Below, one piece after another: positions 11,437-22,900 of a DNA stretch of 64,000 nucleotides. The number at the start of each line of letters is the position of its first letter. The first letter of the stretch is position 1. The notes beneath the pieces are model-generated. The model had not been told where the DNA came from. It worked only from the letters and a program-made list of their open reading frames with translations, and did no database searches. Where the stretch lies: the NCBI RefSeq assembly GCF_036850765.1, contig NC_089490.1, positions 240,746,442-240,810,441 of the forward strand. Reading direction: 5' to 3'. Made by a program: the position numbers and the translations under genes. The stretch comes from Saccopteryx bilineata (Eukaryota > Chordata > Mammalia > Chiroptera > Emballonuridae).

Positions 11437-12092
11437 GGTGAGCATGGATCTTTGTATGAGAAAAATACCTCTCTAGGACGTGACTATCGCCATGAGCTGC
11501 TTTTAGACAGGAAGTTTCAACTTCAGACCCTCCTGCGTGGTTACTTTGGTCTAAGTCTACAAGGCCACTGTGCAGTCCCCAACCCCTCCCTCGTCCAAGT
11601 TTGTCAGGGTCAGCACGTGGCCCCTTTTTCTCCACACACAAAATGTGCACTGGCGCTGTGCTTCCCACCCGCAATGCTCCACCGGCAGCGAAGTTGTGTG
11701 TGTGTGTGTGGGGGGGGGGGCTGTCAAGCTACACCCGGATTTCCGACTGCAAGGGTGGGGGGCACCGCATCCCCGCCCAGTTCCAGGTGAACTTGTACAT
11801 GTTTTGTTCATCTCCAGAGTGTGCCTGGATTGGAGCGGCAAAGGCCATGGTGTAGGCTTCTCCACCGCACAGAGGGGCCCTGGGCCCCCGCCGGAGAGTC
11901 ATGCCTCGGGGATCCCTGAGGGAAGCCCAGCGCCCGCACCTGTGAAACCCAAGAGGTGCGTGTCACTGGGGAGAGCTTCACAATTCTGCCGAGCTGGGCG
12001 GCATTCGTTCACAGCCAGCAGAGACAGGCCTAAGAAAAGGGGGTGTATCTAGGGCCGTGATGGCGAACCTTTTTATAAAGACCGCTCACTTT

Positions 12093-12464
12093 GCCCTGGC
12101 CGGTTGGCTCAGTGGTAGAGCGTCGGCCTGGCGTGCAGGAGTCCCAGGTTCAATTCCTGGCCAGGGCACACAGGAGAAGCGCCCATCTGCTTCTCCACCC
12201 CTCCCCCTCTCCTTCCTCTCTGTCTCTCTCTTCCCCTCCTGCAGCCAAGGCTCCATTGGGCAAAGTTGGCCCGGGAGCTGAGGATGGCTCTGTGGCTTCT
12301 GCCTCAGGCGCTATAATGGCTCTGGTTGCAACAGAGCAACGCCCCAGATGGGCAGAGCATCGCCCCCTGGTGGGCATGCCAGGTGGATCCCGGTGGGGCG
12401 CATGTGGGAGTCTGCCTGACTGCCTCCCCGTTTCCAACTTAAGAAAAATACAAAAAAAACCCCA
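12093..12464 (+). mobile_element. Type A SINE inside the fold-back element
   Basis: Head GCCCTGGCCGGTTGGCTCAG, B box GGTTCAATTCC, A-rich end near 12445-12464. The CTCF-like core lies on the minus strand at 12360-12373. Confidence 0.93.
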
Positions 12465-12576
12465 ACCCAAACCCCCCCTCACTTTTGCAGTGCTGGTCAA
12501 CCTGGTCCCTCCTGCCCCACTAGTGGAGGGAAGGAGGGAGGGACCAGGTTGACCAGCACTGCAAAAGTGGGCAGTT

Positions 12577-12942
12577 TTTTTTGTTTGTTTGTTTTCTGAA
12601 GTTGGAAACGGGGAGGCAGTCAGACAGACTCCCCCATGCACCCAACCGGGATCCACCCGGCATGCTCACCAGGGGGCGATGCTCTGCCCATCTGGGGCAT
12701 CGCTCTGCCGCAATCAGAGCCATTCTAGCGTCTGAGGCACAGAGCCATCCTCAGCACCGGGGCCAACTTTGCGCCAATGGAGCCTTGGCTGCGGGAGGGG
12801 AAGAGAGAGAGATAGAGAGGAAGGAGAGGGGGAGGGGTGGAGAAGCAGGTGGGCGCTTCTCCGGTGTGCCCTGGCCAGGAATCAAACCCAGGACTCCCAG
12901 ATGCCAGGCTGACGCTCTACCACTAGCCAACTGGCCAGGGCT
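12577..12942 (-). mobile_element. Type A SINE inside the fold-back element
   Basis: Antisense copy. It starts with a T-rich tail, runs through GAAGTTGGAAACGGGGAGGC and ends AACTGGCCAGGGC. It appears to have landed in the tail of the adjacent type C copy. Confidence 0.93.
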
Positions 12943-13209
12943 TGTTTGTTTTTTACAGAGACAGAGAGGGATACAGACAGGAATTGAAGAGAGATGAGAA
13001 GCATCGATCATCAGTTTTTCCTTGCGACACATCAGTTGTTCATTGACTGCCTTCTCATATGTGCCTTGACCTTGGGCCTTCAGTAGACGGAGTAACCCCT
13101 TGCTCAAACCAGATGAACCCACGGTCAAGCTGGAGACTTCGCCATCTCGAACCTGGGTCCTCCACATCCCAGTCCAATGCTCTATCCACTGCGCCACCTC
13201 CTGGTCAGG
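12943..13209 (-). mobile_element. Type C SINE inside the fold-back element
   Basis: Antisense copy with TTTACAGAGACAGAGAGGGA and the head CTGCGCCACCTCCTGGTCAG. The host-element sequence AAAGTGGGCGGTTTTTATAA resumes directly after it. Confidence 0.9.
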
Positions 13210-13384
13210 CAAAGTGGGCGGTTTTTATAAAAAGGTTCGCCATCACGGATTTAGGGAGACTGAACCCCACGAGACAGAACCACGCTTTTCTCAGAGCACC
13301 ACGCCCCCACTACAGGGTATGGGAACCCCTTGCCCACGGTGGCTCCCCCCCTCCCCTGCGCAACAGACCTGCTGCCAGGATTGA

Positions 13385-13960
13385 GGCGGGGCTACCCTAA
13401 CGTTGTAAGGTTCTCATTGGCTGCAGGCGGAAGGGGCGAATCAATCCTCACAGATCTTAACGCCCTCCTCTTGGGCTATTTCCACCTCCGGGTTAGGCCC
13501 CATCCCACTCTCCCCGTGTCTCTCGCGCAGAGGAGTCAAGATGGAGGAGTATGCGCGAGAGCCCTGGTGAGTCTGCCGGTCTCCGCGCCTCGTTGCTGCC
13601 CGTGGGCCCTCGCTCCCCTCGGTCTCCAGGATCCGAGGCCGTCGACGCAGGCTGGTAACCGTGGACGGCGGGGTTGCAGAGGTCCTTCGGTTCCCCGGCG
13701 CTGGCTGGCCACACTCAGCCCCCGTGACCTTGCGGTCGGCGGACGGGGAGCGTCCGGGCTTGGGCTCGGTGGATCCTCGGACCTGGCCCCACTCCAGAGC
13801 CCGCCGGCCTTGGGCGGGATCAGACCCTGTTCCGGACCTTCGCGTCCCGATACGTGTCCGTGAGGCCGAGCGTCTCGTCTCAGTGCGTGCTCGCGGGCTT
13901 CGCCCGAAGCGGCTTGGAGGTCTCTGGTGGGGAATGCGGAGGGTCACGTCGCCTGGGAAG
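13385..13960 (+). promoter_or_regulatory. TIMM17A: TIMM17A CpG-island promoter
   Basis: CpG-rich sequence surrounds the first TIMM17A exon, in contrast to the CpG-poor flanks. An inverted CCAAT box (ATTGG) lies at 13416-13420, about 120 bases before the start codon. No TATA box is seen. This is the usual pattern for a housekeeping mitochondrial gene. The transcription start is not visible directly. Confidence 0.7.
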
Positions 13961-16900
13961 CCAGGGTCGTAGCACGTGGTGGCGACAGCACTTCTGAGCG
14001 GCGGCTCTACTCAGCGGCCTGTTAGGTTCAGTCGTCATAAAGGGCACGAGGGCCGGCCGAAGGTTCAGGTGGCCTGAGGTTAAGGCTCCTGGGGTCCTAA
14101 GTGAAAAGTCAGATCTCATTATTTGGGTTAGTTACCCGTTTTATCGTGTCAGAGCAGAAACCGAGGTGTCTTTAGGTGGTCAAAGTGCCAGCAGTAGCCC
14201 TGTGGCTGGCCTTGTGCCCCCCCCCCCTTCCACCCGTAATTGGGGGGATGGGGGATGCAGGGCATATCTTTCAGCACCTTCCAGCTCTTTAAAATTCTCT
14301 TCTTGTGCTCGCTTCGGCAGCACATATACTAAAATTCTCTTCTTTAGAGGTTATTTTCTCCCTTCCTGCTGTTACTAATGATTGTTAGGGTGGCAGGAGG
14401 GTAAATGTTTTACTTTTTTGACTTAAAGATTGTACAAGAACAGGCTCATAGAGACAGAGAACAGACTGGCAGCTGTTGGGGGGCGGGGTGAAATACGTGA
14501 AGGAATTAAGCAAAAACCCCACCAAAACTCAAACACAGACAACATTAGGGTTATTACTATTACCAGAGGGAAAGGGTGAGGGGGGAGGTAGAAGAGAATA
14601 AAGGGGCGATAAATGGTGATAGAAGGGGACTTGACTTCAGAGTGGTGAGTACACAATACAGTATACAGATGATGTGCTATAGAATTGTACATCTGAAACC
14701 TGCATGCTTTTATTAACCAGTGCACCCCAATAAACTCAGTAAATGAAAAAAATGTCACAAGAGTAATGAGTGTTCATCTAATTCACTAGGTGACCCCTTT
14801 GCTTTCTGTTTGTACATTCGTTCAGAAACAATAGAGTCAGTTGACCTGGTGGGTTGTATAATCAAAAGTGTTTCATCTTCTGGACTGCCGTGTTTGGTAA
14901 GAGCATCTACCATCCCAGCTCAAGATCCACAGCCCTTTCCTGATCTTATGCAGTCTGAATTCTCCCCAAATGTCTGCCTTTCAGTTACATTGCCAGGATC
15001 TTACCTGGTGTTCTTAATGCCTTTTCCAATAGCTTTCCTTTCTTCCAGACCTTTTTAGGATGTCATACAAGCGTAATCATCCTAAATACTTTTTTTTTTT
15101 TATCATGTTTTCTTTTCCAAAACCTTTAAGTCTGTGTGATATAATGGAAAGAACTTGGGGGCTTTGGAGTGTTACTTTTTTTTTCTCTTTTCTTTTTTTA
15201 ACAGAGACAGAGTCAGAGAGAGGGATAGATAGGGACAGACAGACAGGAACGGAGAGAGATGAGAAGCATCAGTTACCAGTTTTTCGTTGCTACTGCTTAG
15301 TTGTTCATTGATTGCTTTCTCACATATGCCTTGACTGTGGGCCTTCAGCAGACCAAGTAACCCCTTGCTCAAGCCAGCGACCTTGGGTCCAAGCTGGTGA
15401 GCTTTGCTCAAACCAGATGAGCCCATACTCAGGCTGGCGACATCGGGGTCTTGAACTTGGGTCCTCCACTTCCCAGTCCGACACTCTATCCACTGTGCAA
15501 CCGCCTGGTTAGGCACATTTTGTTTTAAAAAAAGTTCTCTAGTTACGACATATTTGACTTTGAGCAAGTTACTTCATCTCTGAGCCTTTGTTCATCTGTA
15601 AAATGGAGGAGACAGAAAGACTTTTTTGCAAAGGTAGAAGATTAGGGATTCTAGAGAAGAATAACCTAACTTTCTTGAAAAATCATAGGTTTTATTTGCA
15701 TTATAAGGCACCTAGAACATACAGTAGTTGTAGTTTCTAAGTGATAACTTGTAACCTTGTTACTGTTGCTGGTTCCTGTGACCTGTATTTCTGTCATTTA
15801 CCTCTGTTAGATTACAGCGTAACCTTCTATGCAGCCCATCACAGACTGCCCTGGCAGGAGCACTCTGACTTAGCTGGACTTTGTTCAGAGAGACACTCTT
15901 GTCTTACCTTTGTTTTGAACTCCAGCTACTCTCTGAGCTGAAGCCTGCTGCTCTTTACTGATTCTATGCGGCTTGTGTATTTCTGCTCCAACAAATTATA
16001 AGATCATTTCAAGTTACTGACCCACCACTCGGAGCTACTAATTTATTCTCTTGTGTTTTCTCTGTACTTCCTATAAGTGTTTCTACCATTTTAAAGGAAT
16101 TTCCTGATCCTCTTCAGTCTCAGGACTGTTTTTCAAACTCTTAAAAATGAAGTCGGGTTCTGTGTGGATTGTATTAAACTACAGGCTCTGATTCTTTTTT
16201 TTTTTTTGGTATTTCTCTGAAGTTGGAAATGGGGAGGCAGTCAAACAGACTCCCGCATGCGCCCAACCGGAATCCACCCGTCATGCCCACCAGGGGCTGA
16301 TGCTCTGCCCATCTGGGGCATTGCTCTGTTGCAACCAGAGCCATTATAGCTCCTGAGGCAGAGGCCATAGAGCCACCCCCAGCGCCCGGGCCAACTTTGC
16401 TCCAATGGAGCCTTGGCTGCAGGAGGGGAAGAGAGAGACAGAGAGGAAGGAGAGGGGGAGGGGTGGAGAACAGATGGGCACTTCTCCTGTGTGCCCTGGT
16501 CGGGAATCAAAACCGGGACTTCTGCACGCCAGGCCGACGCTCTGCCACTGAGCCAACCGGCCAGGGCCTACAGGCTCTGATTCAATAAGTCCTGCGTGGG
16601 GCCCATGAGTCTGCTTTTTTTTTTTTTTTAATTTTGATTGGTTTTATAGAGAGAAAAAGAGAGAGGGGAGGAAACATTGATTTGTTGCTCTGCTTATTTA
16701 TGTATTTATTGGTTGATTTTTTTTTTTTTTTGGATTTTTCTGAAGTTGGAAACGGGCAGGCAGTCGGACATACTCCCGCTTGCGCCTGACCGGGATCCAT
16801 CCGGCATGCCCACCAGGAGGCGATTCTCTGCCCATCTGGGGCGTTGCTCTGTTGCAACCAGAGCCATTATAGCGCCTGAGGCAGAGGCCATAGAGTCACC

Positions 16901-19900
16901 CCTAGCACCTGGGCCAACTTTGCTCCAATGGAGCACTGGCTGCGGGAGGGGAAGAGAGACAGAGAGGAAGGAGAGGGGGAGGTGTGGAGAAGCAGATGGG
17001 CGCTTCTCCTGTGTGCCCTGGTCGGAAATCGAACCTGGGACTCCTGCATGCCAGGCCGACGCTCTACCACTGAGCCAACTGGCCAGGGCCGGTTGATTGT
17101 TTTATGTGTCCTGTCCGGGATCAAACCTGCTACTTTGGCACATCAGGACGACACTTTAAACGCTCTAACCAACTGAGCTACTACCTGGTTAGGGTTCCTT
17201 TGCACCCATTGAATCTTCATTTCTTTGGGTCTGAACTTTAAATTTTCCTGCAGCTGGAAAGCTCATCCTTGATCCCCAGGAGATTGGGTAACATTCTTGA
17301 TGATAGTGTAGTTTTCTGTTACTTGTTTTATTCGCTTTTGCGCAACTTATACTAATTGTCAAGTGAATGAATAAAGTATCAACTGTCCAGAGTCAAAGTG
17401 AGTTTCATACTGTCTAGTCTAGTGAAATGTAGAAAAGAAAGGCTCATAACATAAGTAACTGTATCCAGAATTTACTTTCTCTAAAAAGACTCCTACCCCT
17501 CACCTTGGGCTAGTTTTGGAAGGTTGTGGCCTTGGGCTGGTTTTGCAGGGTTGCAGATGTGTCCTGAATGTTTCTCCCTGAATTAATCCTGTGGATAAAC
17601 ATTGTAACTGCTTTGTTTTACTGCTAGGCTTCCCCTCCCCATACCCTGGCCAGAATGTAATTTTGCCTTTAAAAGCTAGCTCCTGAATGTGTTTGGGGCT
17701 GCGAGTTTTTGGAACACTAGTTCCCTTGTTGTTTGCCAGCCTTTTGCAATAAAGACTCCTTAATTTCTCTACTTAATTGTGTGGCAAACGTCTGTTTCTC
17801 GCGGTTTCAATATAACACTAGTTTAGGTGATTTGGGGCTGGATACATATGGATATGTTCAGAATCTTCTATGTTTGTCTACATGTTCTGGGCTGGATGTG
17901 TATTGGTTGCAGAAGTCCTGCTGTGTTAGCAAAGGTTTTATGGTTTGTGAATGAGAGAATGAGACAAACGGCATCTCCTTTTTTTCCCCTGTCTTTAGCC
18001 CCTGGCGAATTGTGGATGACTGTGGTGGGGCCTTCACAATGGGTACCATTGGTGGTGGTATCTTTCAGGCAGTCAAAGGTTTTCGCAATTCTCCAGTGGT
18101 AAGTGAGTGTCTTATTGTATCATCACTTGAAATCTGGGTTTGCTAGTATCACTGATGGCCCCATTTATGGGTTGGAAATGTATTGTACTCATAATATTTT
18201 GTTCACTTTTATATAGGGAGTAAACCACAGACTACGAGGGAGTTTGACAGCTGTTAAAACCAGGGCTCCGCAGCTGGGAGGTATGAAAGCAAAGTTTTTC
18301 TGTTAGTTTTCCAGACTTCCTGTTTGTCTGGGGTGAAGCTCTGTTTTTCCCTTCTGTTTTATTTTTATTTTTATTTTTATTTTTTGTATTTTTCTGAAGC
18401 TGGAAACGGGGAGAGACAGTCAGACAGACTCCCGCATGCACCCGACCGGGATCCACCCAGCATGCCCACCCCGGGGCGACGCTCTACCCCTCTGGGGCAT
18501 CGCTCTGTTGCGACCAGAGCCACTCCAGCGCCTGGGGCAGAGGCCAAGGAGCCATCCCCAGCGCCCGGGCCATCTTTGCTCGAATGGAGACTCGCTGCAG
18601 GAGGGGAAGAGAGAGACAGAGAGGAAGGAGAGGGGGAGGGGTGGAGAAGCAGATGGGCGCTTCTCCTGTGTGCCCTGGCCGGGAATCGAACCCGGGACTT
18701 CTGCACGCCAGGCCAACTCTCTACCATTGAGCCAACCGGCCAGGGCTTCCCTTCTGTTTTAGATTATAGCTATTGCTGATGTTCTAAAAGTTTGTGACAA
18801 GTGAATATCTCTATAGGTTCTTCTTGATTTATGGTTTATTCAGGAATTAACTTGAATTGTTGCATCCGTATGAAAATCTTGTCCCTGCCCTTCAAATGCT
18901 CAGTAGTGTTTTTAGCTTTCTCCTCTTACCCAGAAGGGAGACAGTATGTTTAAGCTTGGGTTTGTGAGAGCCAGGAGCGACCGCTCCGGCGTTAACAAGG
19001 CCTAAGAGTATGTGGCAGAGGATTGGGGTTTCATAAGAGACCCTGATCTCCAAGGCTAGCTTTGGGACACTGCAGAGCTCATTGAAGAATGTGAAAAGAT
19101 TATATTCATTACACTTTTTTTAAAAAAGATTTTATTTATTGGCCCTGGCCGGTTGGCTCAGCGGTAGAGCGTCGGCCTAGCGTGCGGAGGACCCGGGTTC
19201 GATTCCCGGCCAGGGCACACAGGAGAAGCGCCCATTTGCTTCTCCACCCCTCCGCCACGCTTTCCCTCTCTGTCTCTCTCTTCCCCTCCCGCAGCCAAGG
19301 CTCCATTGGAGCAAAGATGGCCCGGGCGCTGGGGATGGCTCTGTGGCCTCTGCCCCAGGCGCTAGAGTGGCTCTGGTCGCAACATGGCGACGCCCAGGAT
19401 GGGCAGAGCATCGCCCCCTGGTGGGCAGAGCGTCGCCCCTGGTGGGCGTGCCGGGAGGATCCCGGTCGGGCGCATGTGGGAGTCTGTCTGACTGTCTCTC
19501 CCTGTTTCCAGCTTCAGAAAAATGAAAAAAAAAAAAAGAAGAAAAAAAAAAAAGATTTTATTTATTGATTTTAATTTATTTATTTTTTGTATTTTTCTGA
19601 AGTTGGAAACAGGGAGGCAGTCAGACATACTCCCGCATGCGCCCTGCTGGGATTCACCCAGCACACCCACCAGGGGGCGATGCTCTGCCCATCTGGGGCG
19701 TTGATCCATTGCAACCAGAGCCATTCTAGCACCTGAGGCAGAGGCCACAGAGCCATCCTCAGCGCCCAGGCCAACTTTGCTCCAATGGAGCCTTGGCTGC
19801 TGGATGGGAAGAGAGAGACAGAGAGGAAGGAGAGGGGGAGGGGTGGAGAAGCAGATGGGCGCTTCTCCTGTGTACCCTGGTCGGGAATTGAACCCGGGAC

Positions 19901-22900
19901 TCCCGCACGCTAGGCCGACGCTCTACCACTGAGGCAACCGGCCAGGGCCTTATTTATTGATTTTAAAGGGAGGAAAGAGACAGAGAGAGAGAAAGGCAGA
20001 GGTTGGGGAGGGGAGCGGAAAGCATCAACTCATAGGAAGTTGCTCCCCGTATGTGCCTTGACTGGGCAGGCCTGGAGTTTCAAACCAGCAACCTCAGTAT
20101 TCCAGGTTGATGCTTTATCCACTGCACCACCACAGGTCAGGCTCATTACACTTTTTTTTCCTAAGGCTCATTACACTTTTTTTTTTGTATTTTTTTTTAA
20201 ATTATTCATTTTTAGAGAGGAGAGAGAGAAACAGAGAGAGAGAAGGGGGGAGGAGCTGGAAGCATCAACTCCCATATGTGCTTTGACCAGGCAAGCCCAG
20301 GGTTTCGAACTGGCGAGCTCAGCATTTCCAGGTCAACGCTTTATTCACTGCGCCACCACAGGTCAGGCATTTTTGTATTTTTCCGAAGCTGGAAATGGGG
20401 AGGCAGTCAGACAGACTCCCGCATGCGCCCGACTGGGATCCACCCAGCATGCCCACCAGGGTTCGATGCTCTGCCCATCTGGGGTGTTGCTCTGCTGTAA
20501 CCAGAGCCACTCTAGCACCTAAGGCAGAGGCCATGGAACCATCCTCAGCGCCCAGGCCAACCTGCTCCAGTGGAGCCCCGGCTGCGGGAGGGGAAGAGAG
20601 AGACAGAGAGGAAGGAGAGGGGGAGGGGTGGAGAAGCAGATGGGTGCTTCTCCTGTGTGTCCTGGCCGGGAATCGAACCCGGGACTCCTGCATGCCAGGC
20701 CGATGCTCTACCACTGAGCCAACCGGCCAGGGCCTCATTACACTTTTTAAAGTGGGTTATTCAGAAGCTGGGAGGTTTTATTTACTTACAAAGAGACAGC
20801 CAAGCTGGAGAAAGGACTTAATACCTTCAGCTGTTCCGTAGTAGTTTTATGCATCAGAAAAAGTCATCTCTTTGTTTTCAGAGTATTTCCTTTAAGAGAC
20901 AGGAGCAAATAGATGCTGTTTATTGAGGGCTTGCTGTGTGCCACACACCCTCCTGAGTGTTGTGCAGTGTTACGCAGTCCTCGCAGCCACAGCAGAGGAA
21001 GCACCATGGACCTCACTGTCCAGATGAGGAGTTGAGGCTCGGGGTTTTTGTTCCCTCTGTAATAACTGCACCTCAGAAAGTAAATAGTGACTACTTTGCC
21101 TTTATTTTAATGCAATGCTAAGTAGTATTAAAGTACACGCCAAGCCCTGAATCTCCCTGCGCTTGCGGAAGTCAGGCTTTGCAGGTTTCTATCACAGCAT
21201 TTTCCGTGAATACAAAGCAGTCAGGTAGCTGTCCCGGCTGAGAGGGAGCCTAGGGAGACACGATGACTAAATGTAATATGGTTCCCAGAACGGGAAGCTC
21301 AGGGATTCCAAGTCCAGCATGGACTTTGGTGGATGGTGTGTCAGTAGTGAGCCGTTAGTCATGTAACAGACGCACCATGCGTATGTAAGGTGGTGGAGAT
21401 TGGGGAACTCCGTCCTGCCCACAACTCTTCTGCAACTCTAATACAATTCTAACATTAAAGTTTTATCTAAAAAACCAGGGTGAAATAGAGGAAGAGTAAG
21501 TACATTATGGTATGAGGGAATTGGGATCATTTACATATTTTAAGTCCTTGGGATCCACCTTTTAAGAAAACTAGATTTTGTGTGTACCTGTATACTCATA
21601 TGTATGGGTGTTTGTGTTTTATTTTACAGGTTGTCACTGTTTAGGAAGAGTCTGTAGTGATCTGATATAGGTTGTTTTTAGTGTGTCATGCTTGAGGAAT
21701 CAAGGGTGGGAAGGTGAAAGGAGCAGTAATTTCTGTTCCCAAGATGCTTTGTAGTCCTCATTGTATCGCCTGCCATGCTGGCATGTGTTATGGGCTTACA
21801 CATGGAATACGTCCTAGCAAAGCTGGTCTCCTGTGTTCCCGTTGTTGATTTTCATAGAGTGGGTACTCAGTGACACTCAGGAACAAAAGAAAAAGGGGTG
21901 GCAAGTGAGCCCTGAAGGAGAGGGGGCTAGGAAGCAACTCACTGCTCTAGGAGCCCAGACAGTTGTTCCAGGGGCAGAGGTGCCTTGCCTGACTCCCAGG
22001 CCCGGCTGATTGCTTTCCCGCTTTAAACCTCCCAGTGGAGGCCCTGGCCGGTTGACTCAGTGGTAGAGCGTCGGCCTGGTGTGCAGGAGTCCCAGGTTCG
22101 ATTCCCGGCCAGGGCACACAGAAGCGCCCATCTGCTTCTCCACCCCTCTCCCTCTCCTTCCTCTCTGTCTCTCTCTTTCCCTCCCGCAGCCAAGGCTCCA
22201 TTGGAGCAAAGTTGGCCCAGGCGCTGAGGATGGCCCCATGGCCTCTGCCTCAGGTGCTAGAATGGCCCTGGTTGCAACAGAGCAACGCCCCAGATGGGCA
22301 GAGCATCAGCCCCTGGTGGGCATGCCGAGTGGATCAGTCGGGCGCATGCGGGAGTCTGTCTGACTGCCTCCTCATTTCCAACTTCGAAAAGATACCAAAA
22401 AAAAAAAATCTCCCAGTGGATATCAACAACCTGGGTTTTATTCGAAAGATGAGTATTCTGACTTGTTCAGGGCTTATTTTGACTTGTGTTTGCATATGTT
22501 TGGCGTGTGAGCGTTTTAATAATAGTGTGAGTGTTATTTAAATGTATTTTTCATGATAACATTTTAAATGTAAGATGAAAAAGTAAAATTCATACATCAT
22601 CTTGTTTTTAAATAAAACAGGCAGCTTTGCAGTCTGGGGAGGCCTGTTTTCCATGATCGACTGTAGCATGGTTCAGGTCAGAGGGAAGGAGGACCCCTGG
22701 AACTCCATCACGAGCGGGGCCTTGACGGGAGCCATCCTGGCTGCGAGAAGTAAGTGCTCACTGCAGACATGCTCCTGGACGCAGACTGCGGGAAACCCCA
22801 TCGTAATTTATTGACATCTGAAATACGTGAAACGGATCGTTGCCTAACCTGGTGTAGCAAGAACATGTGGGATGATTTGGGGAAAAGTAGAGGATCTGTT

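Larger units (their letters stand above)
12055..13248. mobile_element. Fold-back hAT-like element interrupted by three SINEs
   Basis: Terminal inverted repeats begin CCGTGATGGCGAACCTTTTT and match over about 38 bases with two differences. The 8-base target-site duplication is ATCTAGGG (12047-12054) and ATTTAGGG (13249-13256). A central perfect 33-base inverted repeat, 12480-12512 against 12537-12569, surrounds a 24-base loop. Without its SINEs the element is a near-perfect palindrome of about 180 bases. The SINEs are type A at 12093-12464 (+), type A at 12577-12942 (-) and type C at 12943-13209 (-). AAAGTGGGC-G-TTTTT sequence flanks the right-hand pair as its target duplication. Eight-base duplications and short ends are typical of hAT elements. 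No transposase is present. Confidence 0.88.

Noticed and set aside
12093..12165. tRNA gene-like sequence with A and B boxes
   Set aside because: It is the head of a SINE: it continues into the SINE body and A tail and recurs dozens of times. No free-standing tRNA gene was found.
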